Shown piece by piece: positions 1 through 6,417 of a DNA stretch of 12,176 bases. This stretch comes from DASXMX01 sp036794395. Lineage in GTDB: Bacteria; Planctomycetota; Phycisphaerae; Tepidisphaerales; Tepidisphaeraceae. A model generated the notes under the pieces. It made no database searches. It was given only the letters and a program-made list of their open reading frames with translations, and had not been told where the DNA came from. Where the stretch lies: assembly GCA_036794395.1 (NCBI GenBank), contig DAIRGS010000216.1, positions 1-12,176 on the forward strand. The letters run 5' to 3'. The position numbers and the translations under genes are program-made. The first letter of the stretch is position 1; every line of letters begins with the position of its first letter.

Positions 1-20
1 ATCCTTGACCGCCACCGAAG

Positions 21-154
21 ATTACCCCAAATCAAAGGCGTGACAAAGCACTAGCTCGCAAATTGCCGAACAAGGCTAGTGCTTTGTCACACAATGATTT
101 TAGGGTAAATCGCTAGGGCTTTACCCTAATTTTGAAGAGTGACAATGCACTAGT
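21..154. repeat. Three copies of a 35-nt repeat (two direct, one inverted)
   Basis: Three 35-nt units are visible: 21-55 (+), 75-109 (-) and 120-154 (+). Each has an AT-rich half around TTACCCTAA, then a 16-nt core, GTGACAAAGCACTAGC. The cores at 40-55 and 75-90 are perfect inverted repeats with a 19-nt spacer. The third core, at 139-154, has GTGACAATGCACTAGT. The AT-rich halves of copies 2 and 3 face each other (100-109 and 120-129, perfect 10-bp arms). The equal 19+16 layout of all three copies argues against chance. The units could be ends of a non-autonomous mobile element or an extragenic palindromic repeat; no transposase is visible. The last copy ends exactly where ThuA homology begins. 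Confidence 0.75.
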
Positions 155-190
155 CATGGCTTCGGTCAGCATGAGCAGTATGCAGGCTCA

Positions 191-1015
191 ATGCTTCTGG
201 CACGACTGCTTAATGAGAACATGCCGAACGTTGAAGCGGTGGTTTATAAGCATGCATGGCCGGAAGATCCCAAAGCATTTGATGGGGCGGCGTCAGTGAT
301 TATTTTCACCGATGGCGATCGCGGGCATCCGGTGATCAAGCACCGCGAGCAGGTTGATGCGCTAAGCGACAAGGGCGTCGGAATTGGTTTTATGCACTGG
401 GGCGTCGAGGTGCCGAAGGGGCAGCCGGGCGATGATTTTCTGAAGTGGATCGGCGGTTACTTCGAAACCAACTGGTCGGTGAACCCGGAGTGGGTGGCGA
501 ACGTGACTCCGGCGGATGGGATAGAGGTCACGCGAGGCGTTCATCCATTTAGTACGAAGGACGAGTGGTACTTCAACATGCGGTTTCGTCCGAACATGGA
601 AGGCGTGATGCCGGTGTTGTCGGCGGTTCCGCCGGACACTACCCGCAAAGGCCGTGATGGGATTCGCAGCGGAAACCCGACGGTCCGGGCGGGGATTGGC
701 AAGAACCAGGCCGAGACGCTTGTGTGGGTGTCTACCCGCGGCCCCAACGACGCACGCGGGTTTGGGTGCGCCGGCGCGCATTATCATGTGAACTGGGCCC
801 AGGATGACTTCCGTAAAGCCATTCTCAATTGCATCGTCTGGACGGCTCACATCGAAATATCAAAAGATGGGGTCCCGTCAAAGACCCCAACTCTCGACGA
901 GTTGCTCGTAAATCAGGACAAAAAGGTGCCGGCGAACCTCAATCGCGAGAGGATGCAAAAGCAGATCGACGAAATGAACCACCCTCTGGCTCCGACTACG
1001 ACGCCGTCGCACTGA
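191..1015 (+). CDS. ThuA-like domain protein, N-terminus missing
   Basis: This is a ThuA-like (glutamine-amidotransferase-like fold) protein of the kind abundant in planctomycetes and often linked to sugar metabolism; the exact reaction is unknown. Recognisable stretches are MPNVEAVVYKHAWP near the start, GVGIGFMHWGVEVPKG, WIGGYFETNWSVNPEW, and a C-terminal GAHYHVNWAQDDFRKAILN segment. Position 191 is only the first ATG. The same frame is open from 143 and reads TSHGFGQHEQYAGS, which is typical ThuA sequence, but it has no ATG, GTG or TTG there and stops at 140-142. The usual signal peptide and first beta strand are therefore absent. The break coincides with the end of the 35-nt repeat at 154. 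The gene is probably 5'-truncated (a pseudogene) or starts in an unusual way. It converges on dapA. Confidence 0.8.
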   Translation: MLLARLLNENMPNVEAVVYKHAWPEDPKAFDGAASVIIFTDGDRGHPVIKHREQVDALSDKGVGIGFMHWGVEVPKGQPGDDFLKWIGGYFETNWSVNPEWVANVTPADGIEVTRGVHPFSTKDEWYFNMRFRPNMEGVMPVLSAVPPDTTRKGRDGIRSGNPTVRAGIGKNQAETLVWVSTRGPNDARGFGCAGAHYHVNWAQDDFRKAILNCIVWTAHIEISKDGVPSKTPTLDELLVNQDKKVPANLNRERMQKQIDEMNHPLAPTTTPSH

Positions 1016-1061
1016 AATGCCGAATCCGCGCCATCTGCGGTTAATCGCTTTGCATTGTTTT

Positions 1062-1085
1062 CTTCGTGGCTTCGTGCCTTCGTGT
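1062..1085. repeat. 8-bp tandem repeat (cttcgtgN x3)
   Basis: Three consecutive octamers, cttcgtgg, cttcgtgc and cttcgtgt, fill part of the 96-bp gap between the convergent thuA-like and dapA genes. No terminator-like hairpin with a T-run was seen in this gap. It is probably a simple intergenic tandem repeat. Confidence 0.7.
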
Positions 1086-1111
1086 TTAAATCTGTTCACG
1101 TCGGACGCGCA

Positions 1112-1990
1112 TCACATCGGCCTGGTGGAGATTCCAAGCTTCGCGACGTGGTCGGCGATCAGCTTTTTGGTTGCGTCGCTGGCTTCCCACAATGGCAGGC
1201 GGAGTTCGCCGGTTTCCATTCCTGCGAGTTTCATCGCGTACTTGATGCCGACGGGGTTGCCGTCGAGGAATAGCGAACGGATGAACGGGAAGAGGCGCAG
1301 GTGGATCTGGGCGGCCTTTTTAAAGTCGCCCGCGAGCGCGGCTTGCGTCATGGCCTTGATGTCGACGGCGACCAGGTTGGATGCAACGCTAATGATGCCT
1401 TTGGCGCCGATCGACATGAGGGGAACGGTGAGGGAGTCGTCGCCGCTCAGGACCGTGATGTCGCACAGCGACATGATCTCGCTGGCCATGTCGAGTGAGC
1501 CGGTGGCTTCCTTAATGGCGACGATGTTTTTGTGCTCGTTGAGGCGTGCGACGGTCTGGGCGGACATCGTGATGCTGGTGCGGCCGGGGATGTTGTAGAG
1601 GACGATGGGCAGATCGACGCGGTCTGCCAACGTCATGAAGTGGCGGTAGAGGCCTTCCTGGGTTGGCTTGTTGTAGTAGGGATTGACCGAAAGGCCGGCA
1701 GTCGCACCCACGCGCTTGGCAATCTGATGGAGCTCGAGAGCTTCGCTGGTGGCGTTGGCGCCGACGCCGGCAATAACGGGCACTCGGCCGCGGGCGAACT
1801 GCACGGTCAACTCGATGACGCGGGCGTGTTCCTTGAAATCGACGGTGGGCGATTCACCGGTGGTGCCAACGGGGACGAGGCCATCGATGCCGCTCTTGAT
1901 CTGGAATTCCACCTGTTCGCGCAGACGGTTTTCATCGAGACGGCCTTCGCGGAAGGGCGTGACCATGGCGGTAAGTGCACCGGAGAACAT
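1112..1990 (-). CDS. dapA: 4-hydroxy-tetrahydrodipicolinate synthase
   Basis: DapA is a cytoplasmic class I aldolase-type enzyme. It condenses pyruvate with L-aspartate semialdehyde, the first committed step to diaminopimelate and lysine. The 292-residue length is normal for the family. Key residues sit one position before their E. coli counterparts: the Schiff-base lysine K160 in VAIKEATG, the catalytic triad T44, Y132 (LYNIPGRT) and Y106 (NPYYNKP), and R137, which binds the carboxylate. The GTTGES motif is at 42-47. The ATG at 1990 is supported by an AGGA (1998-2001 on the opposite strand) seven bases upstream. It lies 28 bp downstream of pdxJ and is probably co-transcribed with it. No truncation or odd residue was seen. 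Confidence 0.97.
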   Translation of the reverse strand: MFSGALTAMVTPFREGRLDENRLREQVEFQIKSGIDGLVPVGTTGESPTVDFKEHARVIELTVQFARGRVPVIAGVGANATSEALELHQIAKRVGATAGLSVNPYYNKPTQEGLYRHFMTLADRVDLPIVLYNIPGRTSITMSAQTVARLNEHKNIVAIKEATGSLDMASEIMSLCDITVLSGDDSLTVPLMSIGAKGIISVASNLVAVDIKAMTQAALAGDFKKAAQIHLRLFPFIRSLFLDGNPVGIKYAMKLAGMETGELRLPLWEASDATKKLIADHVAKLGISTRPM

Positions 1991-2014
1991 TAGAGGATCC
2001 TTTTTGCTTTGTTC

Positions 2015-2040
2015 GTTGTCAGTTGTCAGTTGTCAGTTGT
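2015..2040. repeat. Heptamer tandem repeat (gttgtca x3.7)
   Basis: Three full gttgtca heptamers (2015-2021, 2022-2028, 2029-2035) and a partial fourth lie in the pdxJ-dapA junction. The repeat runs into the pdxJ gene: the last codons of pdxJ and its stop codon are made of repeat sequence. Related heptamer tracts occur at 3394-3428, 7805-7832 and 8902-8936. Confidence 0.85.
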
Positions 2041-2762
2041 GGCTTTGGCGCTGCGTCGAGCAGTTTTTTCATTTCTTTCACGGCTTTTCGAAGGCCCGTG
2101 AAGATGGCTCGGCTTACGATTGCGTGGCCGATGTTGAGTTCGGCCATGTCGGGGATCGCGGCGATGGGCCCGACGTTGTGATAATTCAGCCCGTGGCCGG
2201 CATGCAGGCGCATGCCGTGTTCGCGCACGTGAGCGGAGGCGCGAATCAGTTGATCGAGATGCTGTCTGGCGGATTCACCCTCCGCATTCGCGTAAGCGCC
2301 CGTGTGAAGTTCGACAGCATGAAATCCCTGCTTGGCGGCCAGGTCGATTTGCCGTTCGTCGGGTTCGATGAAAGCAGACACATAGACGCCCCGGGCTTTG
2401 AGCCCTGCGACAACGTTGGTGATTCGTCCCGATTCAATCGAAAGGTCGATGCCGCCTTCGGTTGTAATTTCCTGGCGCCGCTCGGGAACGATTGTGGCCT
2501 GATCGGGAAGGATCTGGCCGGCAATTTCAACGATTTCCGGGGCGATGCTCATCTCCAGGTTCAGCTTGCATTGAACGCTTTCGCGGAGCGCCCGCACATC
2601 GCGATCGTTAATGTGCCGGCGGTCTTCGCGCAGGTGAACGGTGATGCCATCGGCGCCGCCCAACTCGGCTTCCACCGCCGCCCACACCGGATCGGGCTCG
2701 TAAGTCCGGCGGGCTTGGCGCAGGGTAGCGACGTGATCGATATTGACGCCGAGTTCAATCAT
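2019..2762 (-). CDS. pdxJ: Pyridoxine 5'-phosphate synthase
   Basis: PdxJ joins 1-deoxy-D-xylulose 5-phosphate and 3-amino-2-oxopropyl phosphate to form pyridoxine 5'-phosphate in the DXP-dependent vitamin B6 route, in the cytoplasm. From the chosen start (MIELGVNIDHVATLRQAR, the normal family N-terminus) the protein has 247 residues. Conserved active-site positions are visible: H43 and R45 (TVHLRED), H50, E70 (LNLEM), E151 (VELHTGAYA) and H190 (HAGHGLNYHNV). An in-frame GTG at 2819 would add 19 residues with no family resemblance and was not used. No clear Shine-Dalgarno precedes 2762. The final residues, QLTTDN, are encoded by the heptamer repeat at 2015-2040, so the C-terminal tail is probably not conserved. 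The product PLP is also the cofactor of the two cysteine synthases in this window, although those genes lie on the other strand. Confidence 0.96.
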   Translation of the reverse strand: MIELGVNIDHVATLRQARRTYEPDPVWAAVEAELGGADGITVHLREDRRHINDRDVRALRESVQCKLNLEMSIAPEIVEIAGQILPDQATIVPERRQEITTEGGIDLSIESGRITNVVAGLKARGVYVSAFIEPDERQIDLAAKQGFHAVELHTGAYANAEGESARQHLDQLIRASAHVREHGMRLHAGHGLNYHNVGPIAAIPDMAELNIGHAIVSRAIFTGLRKAVKEMKKLLDAAPKPQLTTDN

Positions 2763-2861
2763 TGCTGTGACGATTCTAGAACCGGGGTGGGGTTTCTCAA
2801 GCGTGCCCGGGGATTCCACCCTTTACTGAGCGGCAAAGCGAATGCCGAATATTGAAGGGTA

Positions 2862-3368
2862 TTACTTATGCAATTCGTGCACGAGATGCTTAAGTTCCGG
2901 CAGGATCAGCTTCCTCATGGCCAGATCGACCGCGCCGGTTGAGCCGGGGAGAGCGAAAAGGAGCTTTCCGCCAGTTGTTCCGCCAACGGCCCGGCTCAGC
3001 ATTGCGCCGCTGCCGATCTCCTGATAGCTGAGCATGCGAAACAATTCGCCGAATCCCCGGAGGGATTGTGCCAGGAGAGATTCCACGACTTCGATCGTGC
3101 TGTCGCGGCGACTGATGCCGGTGCCTCCATTGGTGATGATGGCATCGAGGTCCGGCAAGGTGAGAAGCCTGGTAAGAAGCGCGCGAAGGTCGGCGGGTTC
3201 ATCGCAAATGAGCTGGTAGTGGGCGATGTGGTGGCCATGCTCTTTAAGAAGTTCGGTGATGCGCTGGCCGGACTTGTCGGTTTCGGGAGTGCGGGTGTCG
3301 CTGAGCGTGATCACAGCGCAACGGACCACGAGGTCGTTGGCGTCGCGGACATGATCGGAATAGGCCAT
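2862..3368 (-). CDS. moaB: MoaB/MogA-family molybdenum cofactor biosynthesis protein
   Basis: This is a small cytoplasmic protein of the MoaB/MogA family, which binds molybdopterin; MogA-type members adenylylate it before molybdenum insertion. The 168 residues cover the whole single domain. Signature motifs are TLSDTR (21-26), TNGGTGISRRD (79-89), GFGELFRMLSYQEIG (105-119) and LPGSTGAVDLAM (140-151). The N-terminal 15 residues are a short extra segment. The ATG at 3368 is the only sensible start; no strong ribosome binding site precedes it. It is followed after 99 bp by pdxJ. Sequence alone does not decide between MoaB and MogA, although 'LFRxLSYxEIGSGAMLSRA' is shared by both. No other molybdopterin genes are in the window. 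Confidence 0.92.
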   Translation of the reverse strand: MAYSDHVRDANDLVVRCAVITLSDTRTPETDKSGQRITELLKEHGHHIAHYQLICDEPADLRALLTRLLTLPDLDAIITNGGTGISRRDSTIEVVESLLAQSLRGFGELFRMLSYQEIGSGAMLSRAVGGTTGGKLLFALPGSTGAVDLAMRKLILPELKHLVHELHK

Positions 3369-3393
3369 TGTTGACAGGACCGCAAATGCGGAT

Positions 3394-3428
3394 TGAGAAA
3401 TCTGAAGTCTGAAATTTTAAATTTGAAA
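3394..3428. repeat. Heptamer tandem repeat (tctgaaa / tttgaaa type, 5 units)
   Basis: Five consecutive 7-bp units can be read: tgagaaa, tctgaag, tctgaaa, ttttaaa and tttgaaa. They lie in the 122-bp gap between the lipoprotein gene and moaB, about 25 bp upstream of the moaB start. The base composition is much more AT-rich than the neighbouring genes. It differs from the gttgtca repeats but has the same 7-bp period. Confidence 0.65.
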
Positions 3429-3490
3429 GCGATGCGAGCGTACGCGCCGGCGGCCCGTTTCGGGATACCTGTCGCCGCGGTAAAGCCAAC

Positions 3491-3946
3491 TTACCTCGCC
3501 GAGGCCTGCCCCGTCGGCGGGACATCGTGAACAGCTTCAAAGCGGCCATTCAGGTTAATGATGACGAATTTGTTCATGCCCGGGGCAAGCACGATATCCA
3601 GGCGATTGGGCTGGCCGCGGCCAATGGCCATGATGCCCGCGAGATCGAGTTTGCCCTGGAACACACGCAGGTAGGCGATTGCATTTCGGCCAAAGCGGCC
3701 TTTGAGCTCCTCGCTCACCGCTGTCTTACCCGGTGGGATGGCCGCCCAAAGCTCGGCACTAGCATGCCCGCCCTCGGCTTCGATTTCCTCGGGAGCAGCC
3801 CATTCCCGCTCGTACGGGTCGCCATGTTTCACAACGCCAAAGGTAATTGGCGACTGAGTATGATTGGTAACGCTGACCTGATAGGTGCGCGTTTGCGCAC
3901 AACCAACAGCCAATGATAATAACAACAGGGCGGTGAGGGTTCGCAT
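3491..3946 (-). CDS. Putative lipoprotein, function unknown
   Basis: This is predicted to be an exported lipid-anchored protein of 151 residues. The chosen start gives MRTLTALLLLSLAVGC: a short basic n-region, a leucine-rich core and a lipobox, LAVGC, with the lipidated cysteine at residue 16. An upstream TTG at 3982 would add 12 residues that only weaken the signal peptide. The mature part begins with YQVSVTNHTQSPITFGVVKHG, a beta-rich pattern typical of small exported domains. It then has a Glu/Ala-rich stretch (EWAAPEEIEAEGGHASAELW) and a C-terminal strand, NKFVIINLNGRFEAV. I do not recognise the family with certainty. It lies 48 bp downstream of the DUF3891 gene and may share its transcript. 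Confidence 0.75.
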   Translation of the reverse strand: MRTLTALLLLSLAVGCAQTRTYQVSVTNHTQSPITFGVVKHGDPYEREWAAPEEIEAEGGHASAELWAAIPPGKTAVSEELKGRFGRNAIAYLRVFQGKLDLAGIMAIGRGQPNRLDIVLAPGMNKFVIINLNGRFEAVHDVPPTGQASAR

Positions 3947-3994
3947 CGGGGGATTGTACAGGCCGGGTACGCGGCGGACCAAAAGAAATCTGCT

Positions 3995-4801
3995 TTAACC
4001 GAGCGTCTCGACGACTACTAGAACCTCAACAGTTGGCGATTGATTGAAGGCATCTTGAAACGCTTCGACGTCTGGATAATGCTCAACTGCCAACCGATGG
4101 CTCGGAATGGCGTACTCGAGCCGCGGCGATTCGAAGGGCCATGGATCGACGTTAAGCGTGAAGGGCTTCGGGCGGGCCAGCGACAATTTCAGCGGATTTG
4201 CAGCGGGTTGTGGTTCGATCTCAACTGAAGCTGAAAGGCTCTCGGAACAAAGCAGAGACAGGCTGACGTAATCCATCGCGCGAAGCAGGTGATAATCGAA
4301 CCGCAACTGATCTTCCTCCGCGTTTAACCCGGCTTTGGCCAGACCATGATTAACGGGGATGTCGGTGCGCATTCCAAGCATGCCGCGTAGCGCTTCCTGA
4401 AGCTCGACCTGTGAATGCTGGAACTTATTGAGCTCGAAAGCATCGCGCTGAGTTCGATGATGCTGGGCAGCAATGGTGGCCAGGTGCATCGCGTGAATGC
4501 TGACGAGCAGGCCGGCATAGCGATCTTTGTTGGCTGCGCGCCGGGCGGAGGCGGACCAGACCTGGCAGCCGATCCAGACCGGGGATTCGAATACGTGGAG
4601 GGGTTGGCCCGTGGAGTTGAGGGTGGGGCGGTCGTCGTGGAGCGGCCAGCCGCAATCGTGAAGGGCAATGCCCTGAATCGTTTGGGGAGAGGGCTTGGCA
4701 AATTGCCCGTTCCCAAACTGCTCTGCCAGCCGACCGGCTAGCAACGCGTGGTCGTGCTGGGTGAACAAAAGCCAATGTGAACCCTGGTCGTGGCGGATCA
4801 T
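3995..4801 (-). CDS. DUF3891 family protein, HD-domain-like
   Basis: This is a 268-residue cytoplasmic protein that I place in the uncharacterised DUF3891 family from its N-terminus (MIRHDQGSHWLLFTQHDHALLAGRLAEQFG). Histidine/aspartate motifs recall the HD-type metal-binding fold: QHDHALLAG (15-23), ALHDCGW (46-52), SIHAMHLA (101-108) and RAMDYVSL (174-181). These could supply metal ligands H18, H48/D49, H103 and D177, but this is inference. The C-terminal third is likely beta-rich (FTLNVDPWPFESPRLEYAIPSHRLA). No signal peptide or membrane segment is present. The ATG at 4801 has no clear Shine-Dalgarno. It is the first gene of the leftward group, divergent from the Amt gene, and the lipoprotein follows. 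Its substrate is unknown. Confidence 0.8.
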   Translation of the reverse strand: MIRHDQGSHWLLFTQHDHALLAGRLAEQFGNGQFAKPSPQTIQGIALHDCGWPLHDDRPTLNSTGQPLHVFESPVWIGCQVWSASARRAANKDRYAGLLVSIHAMHLATIAAQHHRTQRDAFELNKFQHSQVELQEALRGMLGMRTDIPVNHGLAKAGLNAEEDQLRFDYHLLRAMDYVSLSLLCSESLSASVEIEPQPAANPLKLSLARPKPFTLNVDPWPFESPRLEYAIPSHRLAVEHYPDVEAFQDAFNQSPTVEVLVVVETLG

Positions 4802-4898
4802 GGTCAGTCAAAGGATAGGTGAGACGGGGAACGCGGAGTAGCGGTGGGGTGAGAATAGCGGAACGATGGGTCCGTGACACTTTAGGCGGCCTTCTTCT

Positions 4899-5016
4899 CC
4901 CTCCACCGGTACGCCGGGGGAGGGTTGGGGAGGGGGTCGTTCTTTGATTGATCGGTCAATTCTCGCATGGACAGCCAAGCCCCCTCCCTACCCTCCCCCG
5001 GCGTACCGGTGGAGGG
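4899..5016. repeat. Long inverted repeat (about 37-bp arms, 43-nt loop)
   Basis: The left arm (4899-4936) starts ccctccaccggtacgccggg. The right arm (4980-5016) is its reverse complement apart from one small mismatch/indel near gttgggg versus ccctacc. The loop of 43 nt is AT-richer and contains a small attga/tcaat stem. The arms belong to the general 'ccctcc...ggaggg' class of intergenic repeats. It lies between divergent starts, so it is unlikely to be a terminator. It could form a cruciform, or a stable hairpin in either 5' leader. Confidence 0.85.
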
Positions 5017-5138
5017 AAATCAAGGGCAGCCGCCGAAACTGTTACGCATCCCGGAATGATTTGATGCGGATCGCGAGAGCACCTTGTCACCTTGTTCTGT
5101 GCGCCTGGTTCGCTAGTCTTACGCCGACCGACCGCATG

Positions 5139-5144
5139 AAGGAG
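5139..5144 (+). promoter_or_regulatory. Ribosome binding site of the Amt gene
   Basis: AAGGAG lies five bases before the ATG at 5150. It fixes this start over the in-frame ATG at 5159 and shows that the short N-terminus of the Amt-like protein is real. Confidence 0.75.
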
Positions 5145-5149
5145 ACTGG

Positions 5150-6325
5150 ATGGACGTCATGATCGCCCTTGGGGCGGCATGCTTATTGGTTCGGATGGGT
5201 CAGGCGCTATACGGAATGGGCCTGATCCGCGCGAAGAACGCGGCTGGAGCGATGCTGCGCGCGGTGTGCGATGTGTCGGCGGGCATGCTCGGTTTCTGGG
5301 CTGTTGGTGCGGCGATATGGGCGGGCGATCGCCATCTCATAGGATTTGGCGCGGGGGTCGATGGGCGGTTGTTTTTCCTGGCGACGGTCGTGCTGATCGG
5401 CGCTGCGATTCCGGGCGCAGCGATGGCGGAGCGGTCGCGGTTTTGGCCGCTGGGATGGGCGGCAGCGCTGATGGGAGCCGTTGTTATTCCCCTGGGGGCG
5501 CGATGGGCGTGGAGCGGATGGCTGGCGAAGCTTGGATTTATTGACGCCGGCGGAGCGATCTGGCTGCATGGGGCCGGAGCGGTTTGTGCGCTGGCCGGCA
5601 TCACGGTAATCGGCCCGAGAACTGGAAAATATCATCGCGATGGATCTGCCAGCATGATTCCGGGACACAACGTGCCGCTCGCGGGTGTTGGATTATTTGC
5701 GATGCTGGCGGGCTGGGCGCCATACGTGGCGGGTTGTTTGCTTGCGACCGGGTCGGCGTTGGAGGCTGGACCGGCGGCGGCGCGAACATTGGTGGCAGGG
5801 TGTGCCGCGGGAATGGCGGCTATGCTGCTGGGGCGATACAGGGACGGCAAGCCGGATGTAGTTTTGACGGTCATGGGATTTATGGGCGGATTGGTGGCGA
5901 TCAGCGCGGGAGCCGGGGGAATTCAGTCGCCTGGGGCGCTACTCATTGGAGCGGGGGCGGGCTTGCTCGTGCCAATGTGTGCAGTCTGGATTGATCTATT
6001 GGCGCACGTGGATGATCCGGCTGGAGTCATCGCCGTCCATGGGATCGGCGGAATCTGGGGAACGATCGCAACCGGATTATTCGTGCCGGGCGGAATCGGG
6101 CATCGACTTCATCAAATGGGAATCCAGGTGGTTGGAACGGTGTGCCTGCTTCTTCTTGCGGGTGCGCTCTCGGCCGGGCTCATGATGGCCCTTCGCCTAA
6201 CCGTGCGGCTCCGTGCAACTGAGGCAGATGAGTTTGATGGACTCGATTTGGCGGAACATGACATCGGCGCGTACCCCGATTTTCAGCAGACAACCATCAA
6301 GAGCTACCATCTTCGCGAGGCGTAG
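5150..6325 (+). CDS. Ammonium transporter (Amt/Rh)-family membrane protein, atypical pore
   Basis: This is a polytopic inner-membrane protein of the Amt family, which moves ammonium/ammonia. Of its 391 residues, most are hydrophobic helices. Family landmarks are YGMGLIRAKN (21-30), AAMAERSRF (90-98), DAGGAIWLHGAG (132-143), DDPAGVIAVHGIGGIWGT (288-305) and the cytoplasmic tail GLDLAEHDIGAY (364-375). Compared with E. coli AmtB, the twin histidines (H140, H297), the Trp148 equivalent (W121) and the Asp160 equivalent (D132) are kept. The gating phenylalanines are changed (F107 to V80, F215 to Y192), and Ser219 is C196. The first helix lacks the usual PGLAFFYGG signature and the N-terminus is short. 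No GlnB/GlnK gene is adjacent. It may be an ammonium channel with altered selectivity or a sensor-like paralogue. The alignment was made by eye. Confidence 0.88.
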   Translation: MDVMIALGAACLLVRMGQALYGMGLIRAKNAAGAMLRAVCDVSAGMLGFWAVGAAIWAGDRHLIGFGAGVDGRLFFLATVVLIGAAIPGAAMAERSRFWPLGWAAALMGAVVIPLGARWAWSGWLAKLGFIDAGGAIWLHGAGAVCALAGITVIGPRTGKYHRDGSASMIPGHNVPLAGVGLFAMLAGWAPYVAGCLLATGSALEAGPAAARTLVAGCAAGMAAMLLGRYRDGKPDVVLTVMGFMGGLVAISAGAGGIQSPGALLIGAGAGLLVPMCAVWIDLLAHVDDPAGVIAVHGIGGIWGTIATGLFVPGGIGHRLHQMGIQVVGTVCLLLLAGALSAGLMMALRLTVRLRATEADEFDGLDLAEHDIGAYPDFQQTTIKSYHLREA

Positions 6326-6417
6326 CGCCTGCAATTGCCGACCGTTAATCGACTTGGCACGCCAGGCGAATGACCAGGGTTGTGGACCTGCCTTCTGAAC
6401 GTCGCTAGGATTAGTAG

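Larger units (their letters stand above)
4802..5149. other. 348-bp divergent intergenic region
   Basis: No gene is supported between the divergent DUF3891 (-) and Amt (+) starts. The centre is occupied by the long inverted repeat 4899-5016. Frames that cross this space are low-complexity or overlap neighbours. The right flank should hold the Amt promoter; I see only weak matches (TTGTTC, 16 bp, TAGTCT near 5092-5119) and do not call them. Confidence 0.6.

Noticed and set aside
21..154. CRISPR array
   Set aside because: The three repeat copies alternate in orientation and have unequal spacers (19 and 10 bp), and no cas gene is present.
2763..2819. Upstream GTG start for pdxJ adding 19 residues
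   Set aside because: Family proteins begin at MIELGVNIDH, and the extra residues have no resemblance to the family.
1749..2855. Open reading frame of 368 codons on the plus strand across dapA and pdxJ
   Set aside because: It is antisense to two strongly supported genes and shows no recognisable domain.
3947..3982. TTG start for the lipoprotein at 3982
   Set aside because: It adds 12 residues that disrupt a well-formed lipoprotein signal peptide beginning at 3946.
4425..4880. 151-codon minus-strand frame over DUF3891
   Set aside because: It is a frame-shifted shadow rich in Arg, Pro and Ser with no domain signal.
6355..6370. TGGCACG resembling the -24 half of a sigma-54 promoter upstream of cysM
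   Set aside because: The -12 half reads GCGA instead of TTGC, so the essential GC is misplaced.
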